Positions 50,706 to 59,594 of a stretch of DNA of 64,000 nt are shown piece by piece (positions within the stretch are counted from its first letter, which is position 1; every line of letters begins with the position of its first letter). The translations under genes and the position numbers were made by a program. The stretch spans positions 3,286,001-3,350,000 of the forward strand of contig NZ_CP107783.1 in the NCBI RefSeq assembly GCF_036345255.1, given 5' to 3'. The notes below the pieces were generated by a model. The model ran no database searches, was not told where the DNA came from, and saw nothing but the letters and a program-made list of their open reading frames with translations. This stretch comes from Streptomyces sp. NBC_00569 (GTDB lineage: Bacteria > Actinomycetota > Actinomycetes > Streptomycetales > Streptomycetaceae).

Positions 50706-51634
50706 GTGCGACAACCGCGTCCTCGGTGGCGGCGCCCGGCACCCTGCACGAGGTCGCCGACGGGGTGTACGCCTTCGTCCAGCCGCAGGGCGGCTGGTGC
50801 CTGAACAACGCCGGCCTCGTCGCCGGCGGCGGCCAGGCGGTCCTGATCGACACGGCGGCGACCGAGTCCCGCACCCGCAGGCTGCGGGAGGAGGTGGAGC
50901 GCGTGGTGCCGGGCGGCCCGGACTACGTGGTCAACACCCACTTCCACGGCGACCACACGTTCGGCAACGGCCAGTTCACGCCGCGTGCCGCCGTCGTGGC
51001 ACACGCGGGCACCCGGTCCGACACGCAGGAGGCGGGCCTCGGCCTGCGCCACCTGTGGCCGGACGTCGAGTGGGGCGAGACCCCGCTGACGCTGCCCACG
51101 CTCACGTTCCGGGACGAGCTCACCCTGCACGCGGAGGGCGGCCTGCGCACCGAGTTGCTCCACGTGGGCCCCGCCCACACCGCGAACGACGTGATCGCGT
51201 GGGTGCCGGAGCGCGGCGTGCTGTTCACCGGGGACGTCGTGTGGTCGGGGGTGACCCCGTATCTCCTGATGGGCTCCGTCACCGGGTCGCTGCGGGCCCT
51301 GGAGCGCATGCGCGCGCTCGGTGCCTCCGTGGTCGTCCCCGGGCACGGTCCGGTCGGCGGCCCCGAGCTCCTCGACGCGACGGAGGCCTACGTCCGCCGG
51401 CTCCAGGACCTCGCACGGGACGGCCTGCGGCGCGGCGTGGGCCCGCTCCAGGCGGCCCGGGACGCGGACCTCGGCGCCTTCGCCGGGCTCCTGGACTCCG
51501 AGCGCCTGGTCGGAAACCTGCACCGCGCGTACGCCGAGCTCGAGGGCCTGGCACCGGGCGCCCGTATCGATGTCGCGGCGTCCTTCAAGGAGATGGTCGC
51601 CTTCCACGGCGCCCTGCCCTCCTGCCACGCCTGA
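50702..51634 (+). CDS. Metallo-beta-lactamase-fold polyketide cyclase/thioesterase
   Basis: Encodes 310 residues from a GTG that overlaps the flavin reductase stop (GTGA). The zinc motif is THFHGDHTFG; later ligands are in GPAHTANDVI, LFTGDVVW and VVPGHGP. In actinorhodin-type pathways the MBL-fold protein ActIV closes the second ring and releases the product; this gene occupies the same functional slot, next to the ketoreductase. A general hydrolase role cannot be excluded. Confidence 0.88.
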   Translation: MSATTASSVAAPGTLHEVADGVYAFVQPQGGWCLNNAGLVAGGGQAVLIDTAATESRTRRLREEVERVVPGGPDYVVNTHFHGDHTFGNGQFTPRAAVVAHAGTRSDTQEAGLGLRHLWPDVEWGETPLTLPTLTFRDELTLHAEGGLRTELLHVGPAHTANDVIAWVPERGVLFTGDVVWSGVTPYLLMGSVTGSLRALERMRALGASVVVPGHGPVGGPELLDATEAYVRRLQDLARDGLRRGVGPLQAARDADLGAFAGLLDSERLVGNLHRAYAELEGLAPGARIDVAASFKEMVAFHGALPSCHA

Positions 51635-51699
51635 CCGCACACCCGAGAGGCCGAAACCGACGTACTGAGCCGAAACCGCCGCAATGAAAGGAGTCGTCG

Positions 51700-51849
51700 A
51701 TGGAGACGATCCTGCTGAACCACGAGACGCAGGTGACACTGCCGTCGTACCTCGAGCTCCATGGAGTGCCGTGCCGGATACCACTGCTGCTGGCCGGGGA
51801 CCTCGACGACGACGGGAGTGAACCGCACATCTGCCGGAGCATCGACTGA
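51700..51849 (+). CDS. 49-residue peptide of unknown function at the end of the ketoreductase operon
   Basis: AAAGGAGTCGTCG precedes the ATG, a strong ribosome binding site at good spacing. The peptide starts METILLNHETQVTLPSYLEL, has a middle hydrophobic stretch (IPLLLAGD) and ends in GSEPHICRSID, with two cysteines. It is 65 bp after the cyclase gene and is followed directly by a 24-bp stem terminator, so it is very likely translated. I do not recognise a family. It could be a regulatory or chaperone peptide or a small precursor. Confidence 0.65.
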   Translation: METILLNHETQVTLPSYLELHGVPCRIPLLLAGDLDDDGSEPHICRSID

Positions 51850-51871
51850 GCCGCCGGGGACGAGCAACCGG

Positions 51872-51926
51872 TCCGGCACATGGCCGAGGGGCCCCTGTCG
51901 AGGGGGCCCCTCGGCCATGTGCCGGA
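51872..51926. terminator. Very strong bidirectional terminator at the right end of the cluster
   Basis: A 24-bp perfect stem (51872-51895 with 51903-51926) with a 7-nt loop separates the rightward ketoreductase operon from the leftward NTF2-like gene. Confidence 0.95.
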
Positions 51927-51944
51927 TGTCCGGGTACGGGCCGG

Positions 51945-52403
51945 TCAGGAGGCCGCGGGAGCGGCGGGGCTGTCGCGGTGGATGACGCGGGAGCGGGTCA
52001 GCAGCCCTCCGTCGCGGCGTACGAGCACGTCGTCGACGGTGAACGTCGGCTGGAAGGAGACCTTCCCTTCGCGGTCGGTCTGCGTGACCAGCGTGTAGTA
52101 GGAGACCCGGATGGTGTCCTCGTCCTGGGGGTCGGCCTCTATGAGGAGGTGGCCGAACCAGTGGCGTACGGCGATGTCCTTGTAGCGCGGCAGGTTGGCG
52201 CGCATCCCGGCGATCATCTCCACCCGGCCGCTCTGACGCTGACCGCCGGCGTGGACGACCTCCCCGTCGTCGGTGAACGTGTCGGCGAAGCCCTCGATGT
52301 CCAGGGCGTCGACCCGTCGCATCTGCTGGGCGTAGAACGTCTGCACCTCGGCGTACAGGTCACCCGTGACCTGCTGGCGGAGGGTCCCGACGGACTGAGA
52401 CAT
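51945..52403 (-). CDS. NTF2-like (SnoaL-type) protein
   Basis: Encodes 152 residues; GAAGGGAGTTCGCC precedes the ATG. The cone-shaped alpha+beta fold is suggested by VQTFYAQQMRRVDALDIEGFA, FTDDGEVVHAGG and RVSYYTLVTQTDREG (each seen as a block). NTF2-like proteins in aromatic polyketide clusters act as cyclases, hydroxylases or small aromatic-ring dioxygenase-like subunits. The family gives no firm reaction. It is the last gene of the accessory cluster, convergent with the ketoreductase operon. Confidence 0.85.
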   Translation of the reverse strand: MSQSVGTLRQQVTGDLYAEVQTFYAQQMRRVDALDIEGFADTFTDDGEVVHAGGQRQSGRVEMIAGMRANLPRYKDIAVRHWFGHLLIEADPQDEDTIRVSYYTLVTQTDREGKVSFQPTFTVDDVLVRRDGGLLTRSRVIHRDSPAAPAAS

Positions 52404-52550
52404 GGCGAACTCCCTTCGCGGCGGCCCTTCCGGCCGCCTGTCGTCGGCATCAGCCTGCCGGGCGTGGCTGCAGCGTGACTGGAGAGGCGCTCGCGGTGAC
52501 CGGCCGACGCCCCTGGCCAGCACGGTGAGTGAAATGGCAGGATCGCCCGC

Positions 52551-53546
52551 ATGCCCAAGGCCCTCCCCCGTGTCAGCAGGCGCCGAGCCCTGGAGGGCTC
52601 GGCCGCCGCCCTCGTGGTCCTCGGGCTGCTCCTGTGGTGGCTGCTGCCGCTGGACGACGGGAGGCCGGGGGGCAGCGTGACCTTCAGCACGGGCCAGCGG
52701 ACCGGGGTGTACGAGCGCTACGGCAACCTCCTGAAGACCGCGCTCGGCCACGACCTGCCGGACCTCGACGTGCGCCTGACGAACAGCGAGGGGTCCCAGG
52801 AGAACGTCGAGCGGGTCGCTACGGGGAAGGCCGATTTCACGATCGCGGCCGCCGACGCCGTGGAGAAGTACAGGCTTCAGGGCGGCGCCGGCGGGGACCG
52901 GCTGCGCGGCTGCGCCCGCCTGTACGACGACTACGTGCAGCTGGTCGTGCCCCGCTCGTCGTCGATCAGGTCGGTCCAGGACCTGCGCGGCCTCCGGGTC
53001 GCCGTGGGCGGGAAGGGATCCGGGGTACGGCTCATCGCGGAGCGCGTGGTCGAGGCGGCCGGCCTCGACCTGGAGAAGGACATGAAGCCGGTCTCCACGG
53101 GGATCGACGGCATGCCCCAGGCGCTCAAGAACGGCGACATCGACGCCTTCTTCTGGTCGGGCGGCCTGCCGACGGCCCATGTGCGCAAGCTGTCGGAGAA
53201 CTACCCCATCCGTCTCGTCGAGCTCGGCGACCTCGTCGACGCGCTGCACAAGCAGGGCGGCGCGTCCCGCTACTACCGGGCCGCCGTCATGCCCGCGGAC
53301 GCCTATCCGGACGCGCAGCAGGGTGCCTCGGTGCCCACGCTGGCGGTCGCGAACCTGCTGGTCACCACGGACCGTGCGGACCCCCGCCTCACGGAGGCGA
53401 TGACGCGCACGGTGATAGACAGCCGCGACCACATCGGCACGCAGGTGCACGCGGCCCAGCTCGTGGACCTGCGGACGGCGCTCTACACGGATCCGCTGGC
53501 GCTGCACGAGGGAGCCCGCCGCTACTACCGCTCGGTGAAGCCGTAG
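52551..53546 (+). CDS. TAXI-family solute-binding protein
   Basis: Encodes 331 residues. The N terminus has a hydrophobic segment (ALVVLGLLLWWLLPL) that anchors or exports it. The rest matches TAXI-type TRAP substrate-binding proteins: VTFSTGQRTGVYERYGNLL, KADFTIAAADAVEKY, LRVAVGGKGSGVRLIAERV and DAFFWSGGLPT. No TRAP permease genes are adjacent, so it may work as a sensory partner of the two-component system encoded convergently at 53564-55669, a common arrangement in Streptomyces. It marks the return to core chromosome. Confidence 0.87.
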   Translation: MPKALPRVSRRRALEGSAAALVVLGLLLWWLLPLDDGRPGGSVTFSTGQRTGVYERYGNLLKTALGHDLPDLDVRLTNSEGSQENVERVATGKADFTIAAADAVEKYRLQGGAGGDRLRGCARLYDDYVQLVVPRSSSIRSVQDLRGLRVAVGGKGSGVRLIAERVVEAAGLDLEKDMKPVSTGIDGMPQALKNGDIDAFFWSGGLPTAHVRKLSENYPIRLVELGDLVDALHKQGGASRYYRAAVMPADAYPDAQQGASVPTLAVANLLVTTDRADPRLTEAMTRTVIDSRDHIGTQVHAAQLVDLRTALYTDPLALHEGARRYYRSVKP

Positions 53547-53563
53547 GGCGCCGGCCCGCCGCC

Positions 53564-54970
53564 TCAGCCTTCCCGGTGCGTCCGGGGCACCGCCACCGTG
53601 ACGCGCAGCCCGTGCGGCTCGTGAGGGGCGTACGTGAGGGAGCCGCCGCCCGCCGCGAGCAGCGCCCGCGAGATGGACAGGCCGAGGCCCGAGCCCTTGA
53701 CGTTCTGGTGGCCGGCGCTGCGCCAGAACCGGTCACCGATCCGCGCGAGTTCGTCCTCGCGCAGGCCCGGCCCCCGGTCCGCCACCACGATCTCCGTGGA
53801 CTCTCCGTTACGGGCGACGCAGACCTTCACCTCCTCGCCGGAGGGGGTGAATTTCAGGGCGTTGTCGATCACCGCGTCCAGGGCGCTCGACAGCGTCACG
53901 GGGTCCGCCCAGCCGGTGACCGCGGGGCATTCCTCGGTCAGCGTCACGCCCTTCTCGTCGGCGACGGGCCGCCAGGCGCCGACGCGTTCGGTCACCAGCT
54001 CGCCGATGTCCGTGAGCCGCAGGTCTGCCTCGGTGTGTTCAGCCAGGGCCAGGTCGAGGAGGTCGTCGAGGACCGAGGCGAGCCGCTTGCCCTCCGTGCG
54101 CACCGAGGCGATCTCCTCGTTCCCCTCGGGCAGTTCGAAGGCCAGGAGTTCGATGCGCAGGAGCAGGGCGGCGAGCGGATTGCGCAGTTGGTGCGAGGCG
54201 TCGGCGACGAAGGCGCGCTGCTGCTCCAGGACGTCCTCGACGTTGTCGGCCATCTCGTTGAACGACCGGGCCAGGCGCTGTAGTTCCGGCGGTCCGCCGG
54301 CCGAGGCGACGCGGGACTTCAGCCGTCCGGTGGCGATGTCGTGGGTGGTCGCGTCGAGGACGCGCACGGGCCGCAGGACCCAGCCCGTCAGCCGCAGCGC
54401 GGCGCCGACGGCCAGGAGCATCGCGGCCACCTCGCCCGCGGCGATGAGCAACCATCCCTGAAGCGTCTTGGAGCGCATCTTGCCGGTGGGCGAGTCGGTG
54501 ACGACGACCGCGACGACGTCGCCGTCGCTGATGACGGGTGACGCGACGACGAGCCGGCCGCGCTGCCAGGGCCACACCTGCTGGGGGTCGTGGCTGCCGC
54601 GCGAGAACAGGGCCTCGTCGAAGGCCTCGCGCACGGCTCCGTCAGGGGGCAGCTGCCAGCCGTCCGGGGCGCGCCCCATGGGGTCACTGTTGCGGTAGAA
54701 GACGCCCGCGCGGATCCCGTACACCTCGTAGTAGCGGGTGAGTTCGTTCTGCAGGGTCTGCTGGCGCTCGTCCGTGACGCGTACGCGGGAACCCGTCGAG
54801 CGCTTGGTGACGAACTGGGCCAGCGCGGCAAAGCGTGCCGTGTCGTCGATGCGGTCGACGACGACCTTCTGCTGCTGGGCGGCCGCCACGCTCACGGCGA
54901 GCGGGAAGCCGAGCGCGAGCAGCACGCCCGCCATGAGGACGATGAGCAGCGGGAGGAGGCGAGCGCGCAC
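53564..54970 (-). CDS. Membrane sensor histidine kinase
   Basis: Encodes 468 residues. Two transmembrane segments (LLPLLIVLMAGVLLALGFPL and LIAAGEVAAMLLAVGAALRL) flank an extracellular sensor domain of about 130 residues. HAMP and dimerisation regions follow, with the phosphoacceptor His in VADASHQLRNPLAALL. ATP-binding boxes are in VIDNALKFTPSGEEV, VADRGPGL and GSGLGLSISRAL. The response regulator lies 9 bp upstream. The nearby TAXI-like binding protein may deliver the signal. Confidence 0.94.
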   Translation of the reverse strand: MRARLLPLLIVLMAGVLLALGFPLAVSVAAAQQQKVVVDRIDDTARFAALAQFVTKRSTGSRVRVTDERQQTLQNELTRYYEVYGIRAGVFYRNSDPMGRAPDGWQLPPDGAVREAFDEALFSRGSHDPQQVWPWQRGRLVVASPVISDGDVVAVVVTDSPTGKMRSKTLQGWLLIAAGEVAAMLLAVGAALRLTGWVLRPVRVLDATTHDIATGRLKSRVASAGGPPELQRLARSFNEMADNVEDVLEQQRAFVADASHQLRNPLAALLLRIELLAFELPEGNEEIASVRTEGKRLASVLDDLLDLALAEHTEADLRLTDIGELVTERVGAWRPVADEKGVTLTEECPAVTGWADPVTLSSALDAVIDNALKFTPSGEEVKVCVARNGESTEIVVADRGPGLREDELARIGDRFWRSAGHQNVKGSGLGLSISRALLAAGGGSLTYAPHEPHGLRVTVAVPRTHREG

Positions 54971-54979
54971 CCGCGGCCT

Positions 54980-55669
54980 CTAGGCGGCCGGCGCGACGAG
55001 CCGGTACCCGACGCCGCGCACGGTCTCGATGAGGGCGGGCATGCGCAGCTTGGAGCGCAGGGACGCGACATGCACCTCCAGGGTGCGGCCCGTCCCCTCC
55101 CAACTGGTGCGCCAGACCTCGCTGATGATCTGTTCCCGGCGGAACACCACCCCGGGGCGCTGCGCGAGAAGCGCCAGGAGGTCGAACTCCTTGCGGGTCA
55201 GTTGGACAACCGAACCGTCCACGCTGACCTGGCGGGTGGGCAGTTCGATGTGCACGGACCCGAGCCGCAGACCGTCCTCGGCCGACGCGGAGGTGTCGTC
55301 CGGCACGCTGCGCCGGCTGACCGCGTGGATGCGGGCGAGCAGTTCCCCGGTGTCGTACGGCTTCACCACGTAGTCGTCCGCGCCGAGGTTGAGGCCGTGG
55401 ATGCGGGAGCGTACGTCCGCGCGCGCGGTCACCATGATCACCGGTGTCGCCGTGCGCTTGCGGATCTTGCCGCACACCTCGTAGCCGTCCTGGTCGGGCA
55501 GGCCGAGATCGAGGAGCACGACCCCGAAGGCGTCCGCGTCGGGGACGAGCGCCCGGAGCGCTTCCTCGCCGCTGCGGGCGTGCCTCACGTCGAAGCCGTG
55601 CCGGGCGAGGACCGCCGACAGAGCGGCGGCGACATGGTCGTCGTCCTCGACGAGAAGCAGTCTCATCAC
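54980..55669 (-). CDS. OmpR-family response regulator
   Basis: Encodes 229 residues from a GTG at 55669, or an ATG one codon later; AAGGGGGCC precedes it. The receiver domain has LLVEDDDHV, VVLLDLGLPDQDG with the phosphorylated Asp, and DYVVKPYD. The winged-helix DNA-binding domain ends in RTLEVHVASLRSKL and GVGYRLV. It is paired with the downstream kinase and divergent from the glutamate transporter operon. Confidence 0.95.
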   Translation of the reverse strand: MMRLLLVEDDDHVAAALSAVLARHGFDVRHARSGEEALRALVPDADAFGVVLLDLGLPDQDGYEVCGKIRKRTATPVIMVTARADVRSRIHGLNLGADDYVVKPYDTGELLARIHAVSRRSVPDDTSASAEDGLRLGSVHIELPTRQVSVDGSVVQLTRKEFDLLALLAQRPGVVFRREQIISEVWRTSWEGTGRTLEVHVASLRSKLRMPALIETVRGVGYRLVAPAA

Positions 55670-55981
55670 GGCCCCCTTCGGTTCATCGGTCGTTCGGCCC
55701 CGGCACGCCGGCAGGCGCTATCCGTGCACGCGCGTGCGGCTCACCAGGGCATCCACTCCGAAACATAAGGACGCCGTCAAGAGCGTTCCGGTTACGGACG
55801 GCTTCCGTTATCCAGCCGGTACGCACAGGGGCACCCCTCTTCACACACAGGGGCACTCTCTTCACGCATCGTGGCCGGTCGAAGCCGGATCGTTATGCTC
55901 AAGTTCCCCTCAGATGTAATGACGCTGGTTGTACGCCATTACTACTGTCCTCCCAACCGAGGAGGATGGAGCAAGACCCCG
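55670..55981. promoter_or_regulatory. 312-bp divergent region before gluA with a near-perfect direct repeat
   Basis: No gene is evident here. A direct repeat of about 20 bp, CACAGGGGCAC(CC)CTCTTCAC, occurs at 55824-55844 and 55846-55865, a 21-22 bp period. Downstream, GTAATG at 55916-55921 and CATTAC at 55937-55942 form an inverted repeat near the likely gluA leader. These are candidate operators for the glutamate transporter and possibly for the response regulator gene. The regulator was not identified. Confidence 0.5.
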
Positions 55982-56758
55982 ATGACCGATGTATCGGTGA
56001 CCAAGGACGCCATTCCCGCGGCCGACGAGCTGGTCGTGCTGAACCAAGTCAACAAGCACTTCGGCGCGCTGCACGTGCTCCAGGACATCGACCTGACCAT
56101 CGCGCGTGGTGAGGTCGTCGTCGTCATCGGACCCTCGGGCTCCGGCAAGTCGACGCTGTGCCGCACGATCAACCGCCTGGAGACCGTCGACACGGGTGCC
56201 ATCACGATCGACGGCAAGCCGCTGCCCCAGGAGGGCAAGGAGCTGGCCCGCCTCCGCGCTGACGTGGGCATGGTCTTCCAGTCCTTCAACCTCTTCGCGC
56301 ACAAGACCGTGCTCGAGAACGTGATGCTGGGGCAGATCAAGGTCCGCAAGACGGACAAGAAGGCGGCCGAGGCCAAGGCGCGCACCCTGCTCGACCGGGT
56401 GGGCGTCGGCACGCAGGCGGACAAGTACCCCGCACAGCTCTCCGGCGGGCAGCAGCAACGCGTCGCGATCGCACGGGCGTTGGCGATGGACCCCAAGATC
56501 ATGCTCTTCGACGAGCCGACGTCGGCCCTCGACCCCGAGATGATCAACGAGGTCCTCGAGGTCATGCAGCAGCTCGCCCGTGACGGCATGACGATGATCG
56601 TCGTCACCCACGAGATGGGCTTCGCACGCTCGGCGGCCAACCGCGTGGTCTTCATGGCGGACGGACGGATCGTCGAAGAGGCCACCCCCGACCAGTTCTT
56701 CAGCAACCCGCGCAGCGACCGGGCCAAGGACTTCCTGTCGAAGATCCTGCACCACTGA
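55982..56758 (+). CDS. gluA: Glutamate ABC transporter ATP-binding protein GluA
   Basis: Encodes 258 residues. It has Walker [10 protein letters not shown], the Q-loop in MVFQSFNLF, signature [15 protein letters not shown], Walker [15 protein letters not shown] and the H-loop [11 protein letters not shown]. It energises uptake of glutamate with GluB, GluC and GluD. The ATG at 55982 gives the standard N terminus; the GAGGAGG upstream is rather far (about 16 bp), so a slightly longer protein is possible. Confidence 0.96.
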   Translation: MTDVSVTKDAIPAADELVVLNQVNKHFGALHVLQDIDLTIARGEVVVVIGPSGSGKSTLCRTINRLETVDTGAITIDGKPLPQEGKELARLRADVGMVFQSFNLFAHKTVLENVMLGQIKVRKTDKKAAEAKARTLLDRVGVGTQADKYPAQLSGGQQQRVAIARALAMDPKIMLFDEPTSALDPEMINEVLEVMQQLARDGMTMIVVTHEMGFARSAANRVVFMADGRIVEEATPDQFFSNPRSDRAKDFLSKILHH

Positions 56759-56821
56759 CGCCGACGCACGGGCGTCCGACTTTCCCACGGCCGAATTCTG
56801 CCGACACGAAGGATATTCACC

Positions 56822-57742
56822 ATGAAGCTCCGCAAGTCCGCCGCCGCGGCGGCCACTGTCGCCGTGCTCGCCCTCGCCGCCACCGCGTGCGGCGGCGACT
56901 CCGGCAACGCCGGTGACAAGCCCGCCGGCGGCGCCGGCGGCAAGGGCCAGCCGAAGCTGCCCACGTACACGGTCGCCTCGGGCGTGAAGCTGGACTCCGC
57001 GACGCTGAAGCGGGCGCAGAAGGCCGGAAAGATCGTCATCGGCGCCAAGAACGACCAGCCGTACCTCGGTTTCCAGGACACCGACGGCAAGCGCTCCGGC
57101 TTCGACATCGAGATCGCCAAGATGGTCGCCGCCGACCTCGGCTTCAAGCCGTCGCAGATCGAGTTCAAGACGATCGACTCGAACGTCCGTGAGACGACCA
57201 TCTCCAAGGGCGAGGTCGACCTCTACGTAGGCACGTACACGATCAACGACGAGCGCAAGAAGCAGGTCGGTTTCGCCGGCCCGTACTTCATGGCCGGCGC
57301 CGACCTCCTCGTCCGCGGCGACGAGAAGGGCATCACGGGCCCCGAGTCCGTCAAGGGCAAGACGGTCTGCTCCATCAAGGGCTCGACCCCGCTCCAGGAG
57401 ATCAAGAAGGCCAAGTACGGCGCCAAGACCGTCGAGCTGTCCAAGTACTCCGAGTGCGTGCAGCAGCTGCTCAACAACGAGGTCGACGCCGTCACCACCG
57501 ACGACGCGATCCTCAAGGGCTACGCCGCCCAGCGCCCCGGCAAGCTGAAGGTCGTCGGCAAGCCGTTCACCGAGGAGCCCTACGGCGTCGGCATGAACAA
57601 GGACGACAAGGCGCTGCGCGAGGCGGTCTCGAACGCCCTCGAGGCGCACGAGAAGAACGGCGACTACAAGAAGGCGTACGACGCGACGCTCGGCCTGTCC
57701 AAGTCCGCGTACACCGCGCCGCCGGCGCTCGAGCGCTACTGA
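56822..57742 (+). CDS. gluB: Glutamate ABC transporter substrate-binding lipoprotein GluB
   Basis: Encodes 306 residues. The signal peptide ends in the lipobox LAATAC, followed by a Gly-rich linker. The binding fold (SBP_bac_3) has IVIGAKNDQPYLGFQD, KRSGFDIEIAKMVAADLGF and VGTYTINDERKKQVGFAGPY. It captures glutamate on the outer face of the membrane. The intergenic hairpins after it probably keep its message more abundant than that of the permeases. Confidence 0.95.
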   Translation: MKLRKSAAAAATVAVLALAATACGGDSGNAGDKPAGGAGGKGQPKLPTYTVASGVKLDSATLKRAQKAGKIVIGAKNDQPYLGFQDTDGKRSGFDIEIAKMVAADLGFKPSQIEFKTIDSNVRETTISKGEVDLYVGTYTINDERKKQVGFAGPYFMAGADLLVRGDEKGITGPESVKGKTVCSIKGSTPLQEIKKAKYGAKTVELSKYSECVQQLLNNEVDAVTTDDAILKGYAAQRPGKLKVVGKPFTEEPYGVGMNKDDKALREAVSNALEAHEKNGDYKKAYDATLGLSKSAYTAPPALERY

Positions 57743-57749
57743 CGCGCTG

Positions 57750-57833
57750 ACGGTGCGGGCCCCGGCCCGCACCGTACGACCCCCCGGCAGTGACCGGCCC
57801 GCCACGGGCGCCACCGCACAGTGCGCCCGTGGC
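57750..57833 (+). terminator. Double hairpin between gluB and gluC (attenuator/stabiliser)
   Basis: Two perfect 11-bp stems lie in the 135-bp gluB-gluC gap: 57750-57760 with 57765-57775, and 57801-57811 with 57823-57833. Hairpins at this place in binding-protein operons usually reduce read-through and protect the upstream message, giving an excess of binding protein over permease. Confidence 0.75.
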
Positions 57834-57877
57834 ACGGTCCTCGCTGCCTGTCCGCCGCCGCCCACGAGGACATCCCC

Positions 57878-58525
57878 GTGAACGTATTGCTCGACCATCT
57901 CGCGGAATTCCGCGAGGGGTTCATAGGCACCGTCCTGCTGACCCTGGCCAGCGGGCTCCTCGCGATGGTCCTGGGTGTCATCATCGCCGGGTTCCGTGTC
58001 TCACCCGTGCCCCCGCTGCGCTTCTTCGGCACCGCCTGGGTCACGCTCTTCAGGAACACCCCGCTGACCCTGCTCTTCCTTGTGGCGTGGTTCGTCGTTC
58101 CGGTCATCTTCATGCCGGGCCTCAGCCCGTGGGCCAAGGCCCTCATGGCGCTGGGCTTCTACACCTCGGCGTTCGTGTGCGAGGCCGTCCGGTCCGGCAT
58201 CGGCACGGTGCCGCTGGGACAGGCCGAGGCCGCCCGGTCCATCGGAATGACCTTCTTCCAGACGCTGCGCCTGATCATCCTTCCGCAGGCCACCCGCACC
58301 GTCCTGCCGCCGCTCAGCTCGATCTTCATCGCGCTGACGAAGAACTCGGCGATCGCGGGCGCGTTCAGTGTCACCGAGCTGTTCGGTGTGCAGAAGCTGC
58401 TCAGCGACCAGGGCTTCGCCATCGCCTGGATCTTCCTCTGGGTGGCTCTCGGCTACCTGGTCATCACCTTCACCATCAGCGGTCTCTTCCGGCTGCTCGA
58501 GCGGCGCATGGGGGTCGCACGATGA
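57878..58525 (+). CDS. gluC: Glutamate ABC transporter permease GluC
   Basis: Encodes 215 residues from a GTG after GAGGACATCCCC. It is a polar amino acid transporter permease with about five membrane helices. The EAA-type cytoplasmic loop is seen in GQAEAARSIGMTFFQTLRLIILPQA. Its TGA overlaps the ATG of gluD. With GluD it forms the transmembrane channel. Confidence 0.95.
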   Translation: MNVLLDHLAEFREGFIGTVLLTLASGLLAMVLGVIIAGFRVSPVPPLRFFGTAWVTLFRNTPLTLLFLVAWFVVPVIFMPGLSPWAKALMALGFYTSAFVCEAVRSGIGTVPLGQAEAARSIGMTFFQTLRLIILPQATRTVLPPLSSIFIALTKNSAIAGAFSVTELFGVQKLLSDQGFAIAWIFLWVALGYLVITFTISGLFRLLERRMGVAR

Positions 58526-59409
58526 GTTCGAGCGTCCTGTACGACGCACCGGGCCCCAGGGCCCGGGTGCGCAACCGCATCTACACGGTCGCCGGCTCCC
58601 TGGCCGTGCTCGGCCTGGTCGCGTTCACCCTCTACCGGATGAACGTCAAGGGGCAGCTGGAGCCCGAGGTCTGGAACATCTTCAACAACGCCGGTGTGCG
58701 GACCAGCATCCGCGACGGCGTGGTCACCACGCTGAAGGTGTTCGCCGTCGCCGGCGTGCTCTCCCTGGTGCTCGGCCTGCTCCTGGCCGTCGCGCGCCTG
58801 TCCGAGCACAAGACGGTCCGCTGGGCCGCCACCGGCTTCATCGAACTGTTCCGCGCGATCCCGCTGCTGATCACGATCTACGCCCTGTGGTTCCTGTTCC
58901 TGACCTACAAGAACGACCTCGGCGTCGTCGGCGACAACACCGCCTTCTGGGCGCTCGTCATCGGCCTGACCGTCTACAACGGCTGTGTGCAGGCCGAGGT
59001 GATCCGGGCGGGCGTCAACGCCGTGCCGCGCGGACAGGTGGAAGCCGCGTACGCGCTGGGACTGCGCAAGTCGCAGGTCATGACGATGCTGCTGCTGCCG
59101 CAGGCCGTGCGCTCCATGCTGCCGACGATGATCAGTCAGCTCGTGGTGACCCTCAAGGACACCTCGCTCGGCTACATCATCACGTACAGCGAGCTGCTGT
59201 TCGCGGCCCGCACGATGGCCAGCAACATCATCGTCAACGGCGAGAACCCCATCACCGCGGTGGTCATCGTCGTCGGCGCGATCTACGTGGCACTGTGTCT
59301 GGCCCTGGCCGGGCTCGCCACCTGGATCGAGCGGCGCGGCCGTCGCGCGAAGACGGGCATCGCGGTGGCTGCCGCCACCGAGCCCTCCGTCGTGGACGGG
59401 ACCGACTGA
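58522..59409 (+). CDS. gluD: Glutamate ABC transporter permease GluD
   Basis: Encodes 295 residues, starting in an ATGA overlap with gluC. It is the second permease of the heterodimer, with an N-terminal helix after VRNRIYTVAGSLAVLGLVAF and the EAA loop GQVEAAYALGLRKSQVMTMLLLPQAV. A longer C-terminal tail (residues about 270-295) is polar. The operon ends in a terminator at 59445. Confidence 0.95.
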   Translation: MSSSVLYDAPGPRARVRNRIYTVAGSLAVLGLVAFTLYRMNVKGQLEPEVWNIFNNAGVRTSIRDGVVTTLKVFAVAGVLSLVLGLLLAVARLSEHKTVRWAATGFIELFRAIPLLITIYALWFLFLTYKNDLGVVGDNTAFWALVIGLTVYNGCVQAEVIRAGVNAVPRGQVEAAYALGLRKSQVMTMLLLPQAVRSMLPTMISQLVVTLKDTSLGYIITYSELLFAARTMASNIIVNGENPITAVVIVVGAIYVALCLALAGLATWIERRGRRAKTGIAVAAATEPSVVDGTD

Positions 59410-59444
59410 GCGGCTCTGCAGAAGAACTGACGAGATGTGAGCAA

Positions 59445-59478
59445 ACGGAGGCAGTGGCCTGATCGCCGCTGCCTCCGT
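59445..59478 (+). terminator. Terminator of the gluABCD operon
   Basis: A 14-bp stem with one G-U pair (59445-59458 with 59465-59478) and a 6-nt loop lies 36 bp after the gluD stop. Confidence 0.8.
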
Positions 59479-59594
59479 CACTTGACGCAAGCACCCGCAA
59501 TGGGTTGCATACGTTCTGTGATCGCGCACCCCGCTCCAACTGCCCTTTCTTGTACGCCTCCCACAGCACTCCCCGGGGCAGGAGGAGTCGCGCC

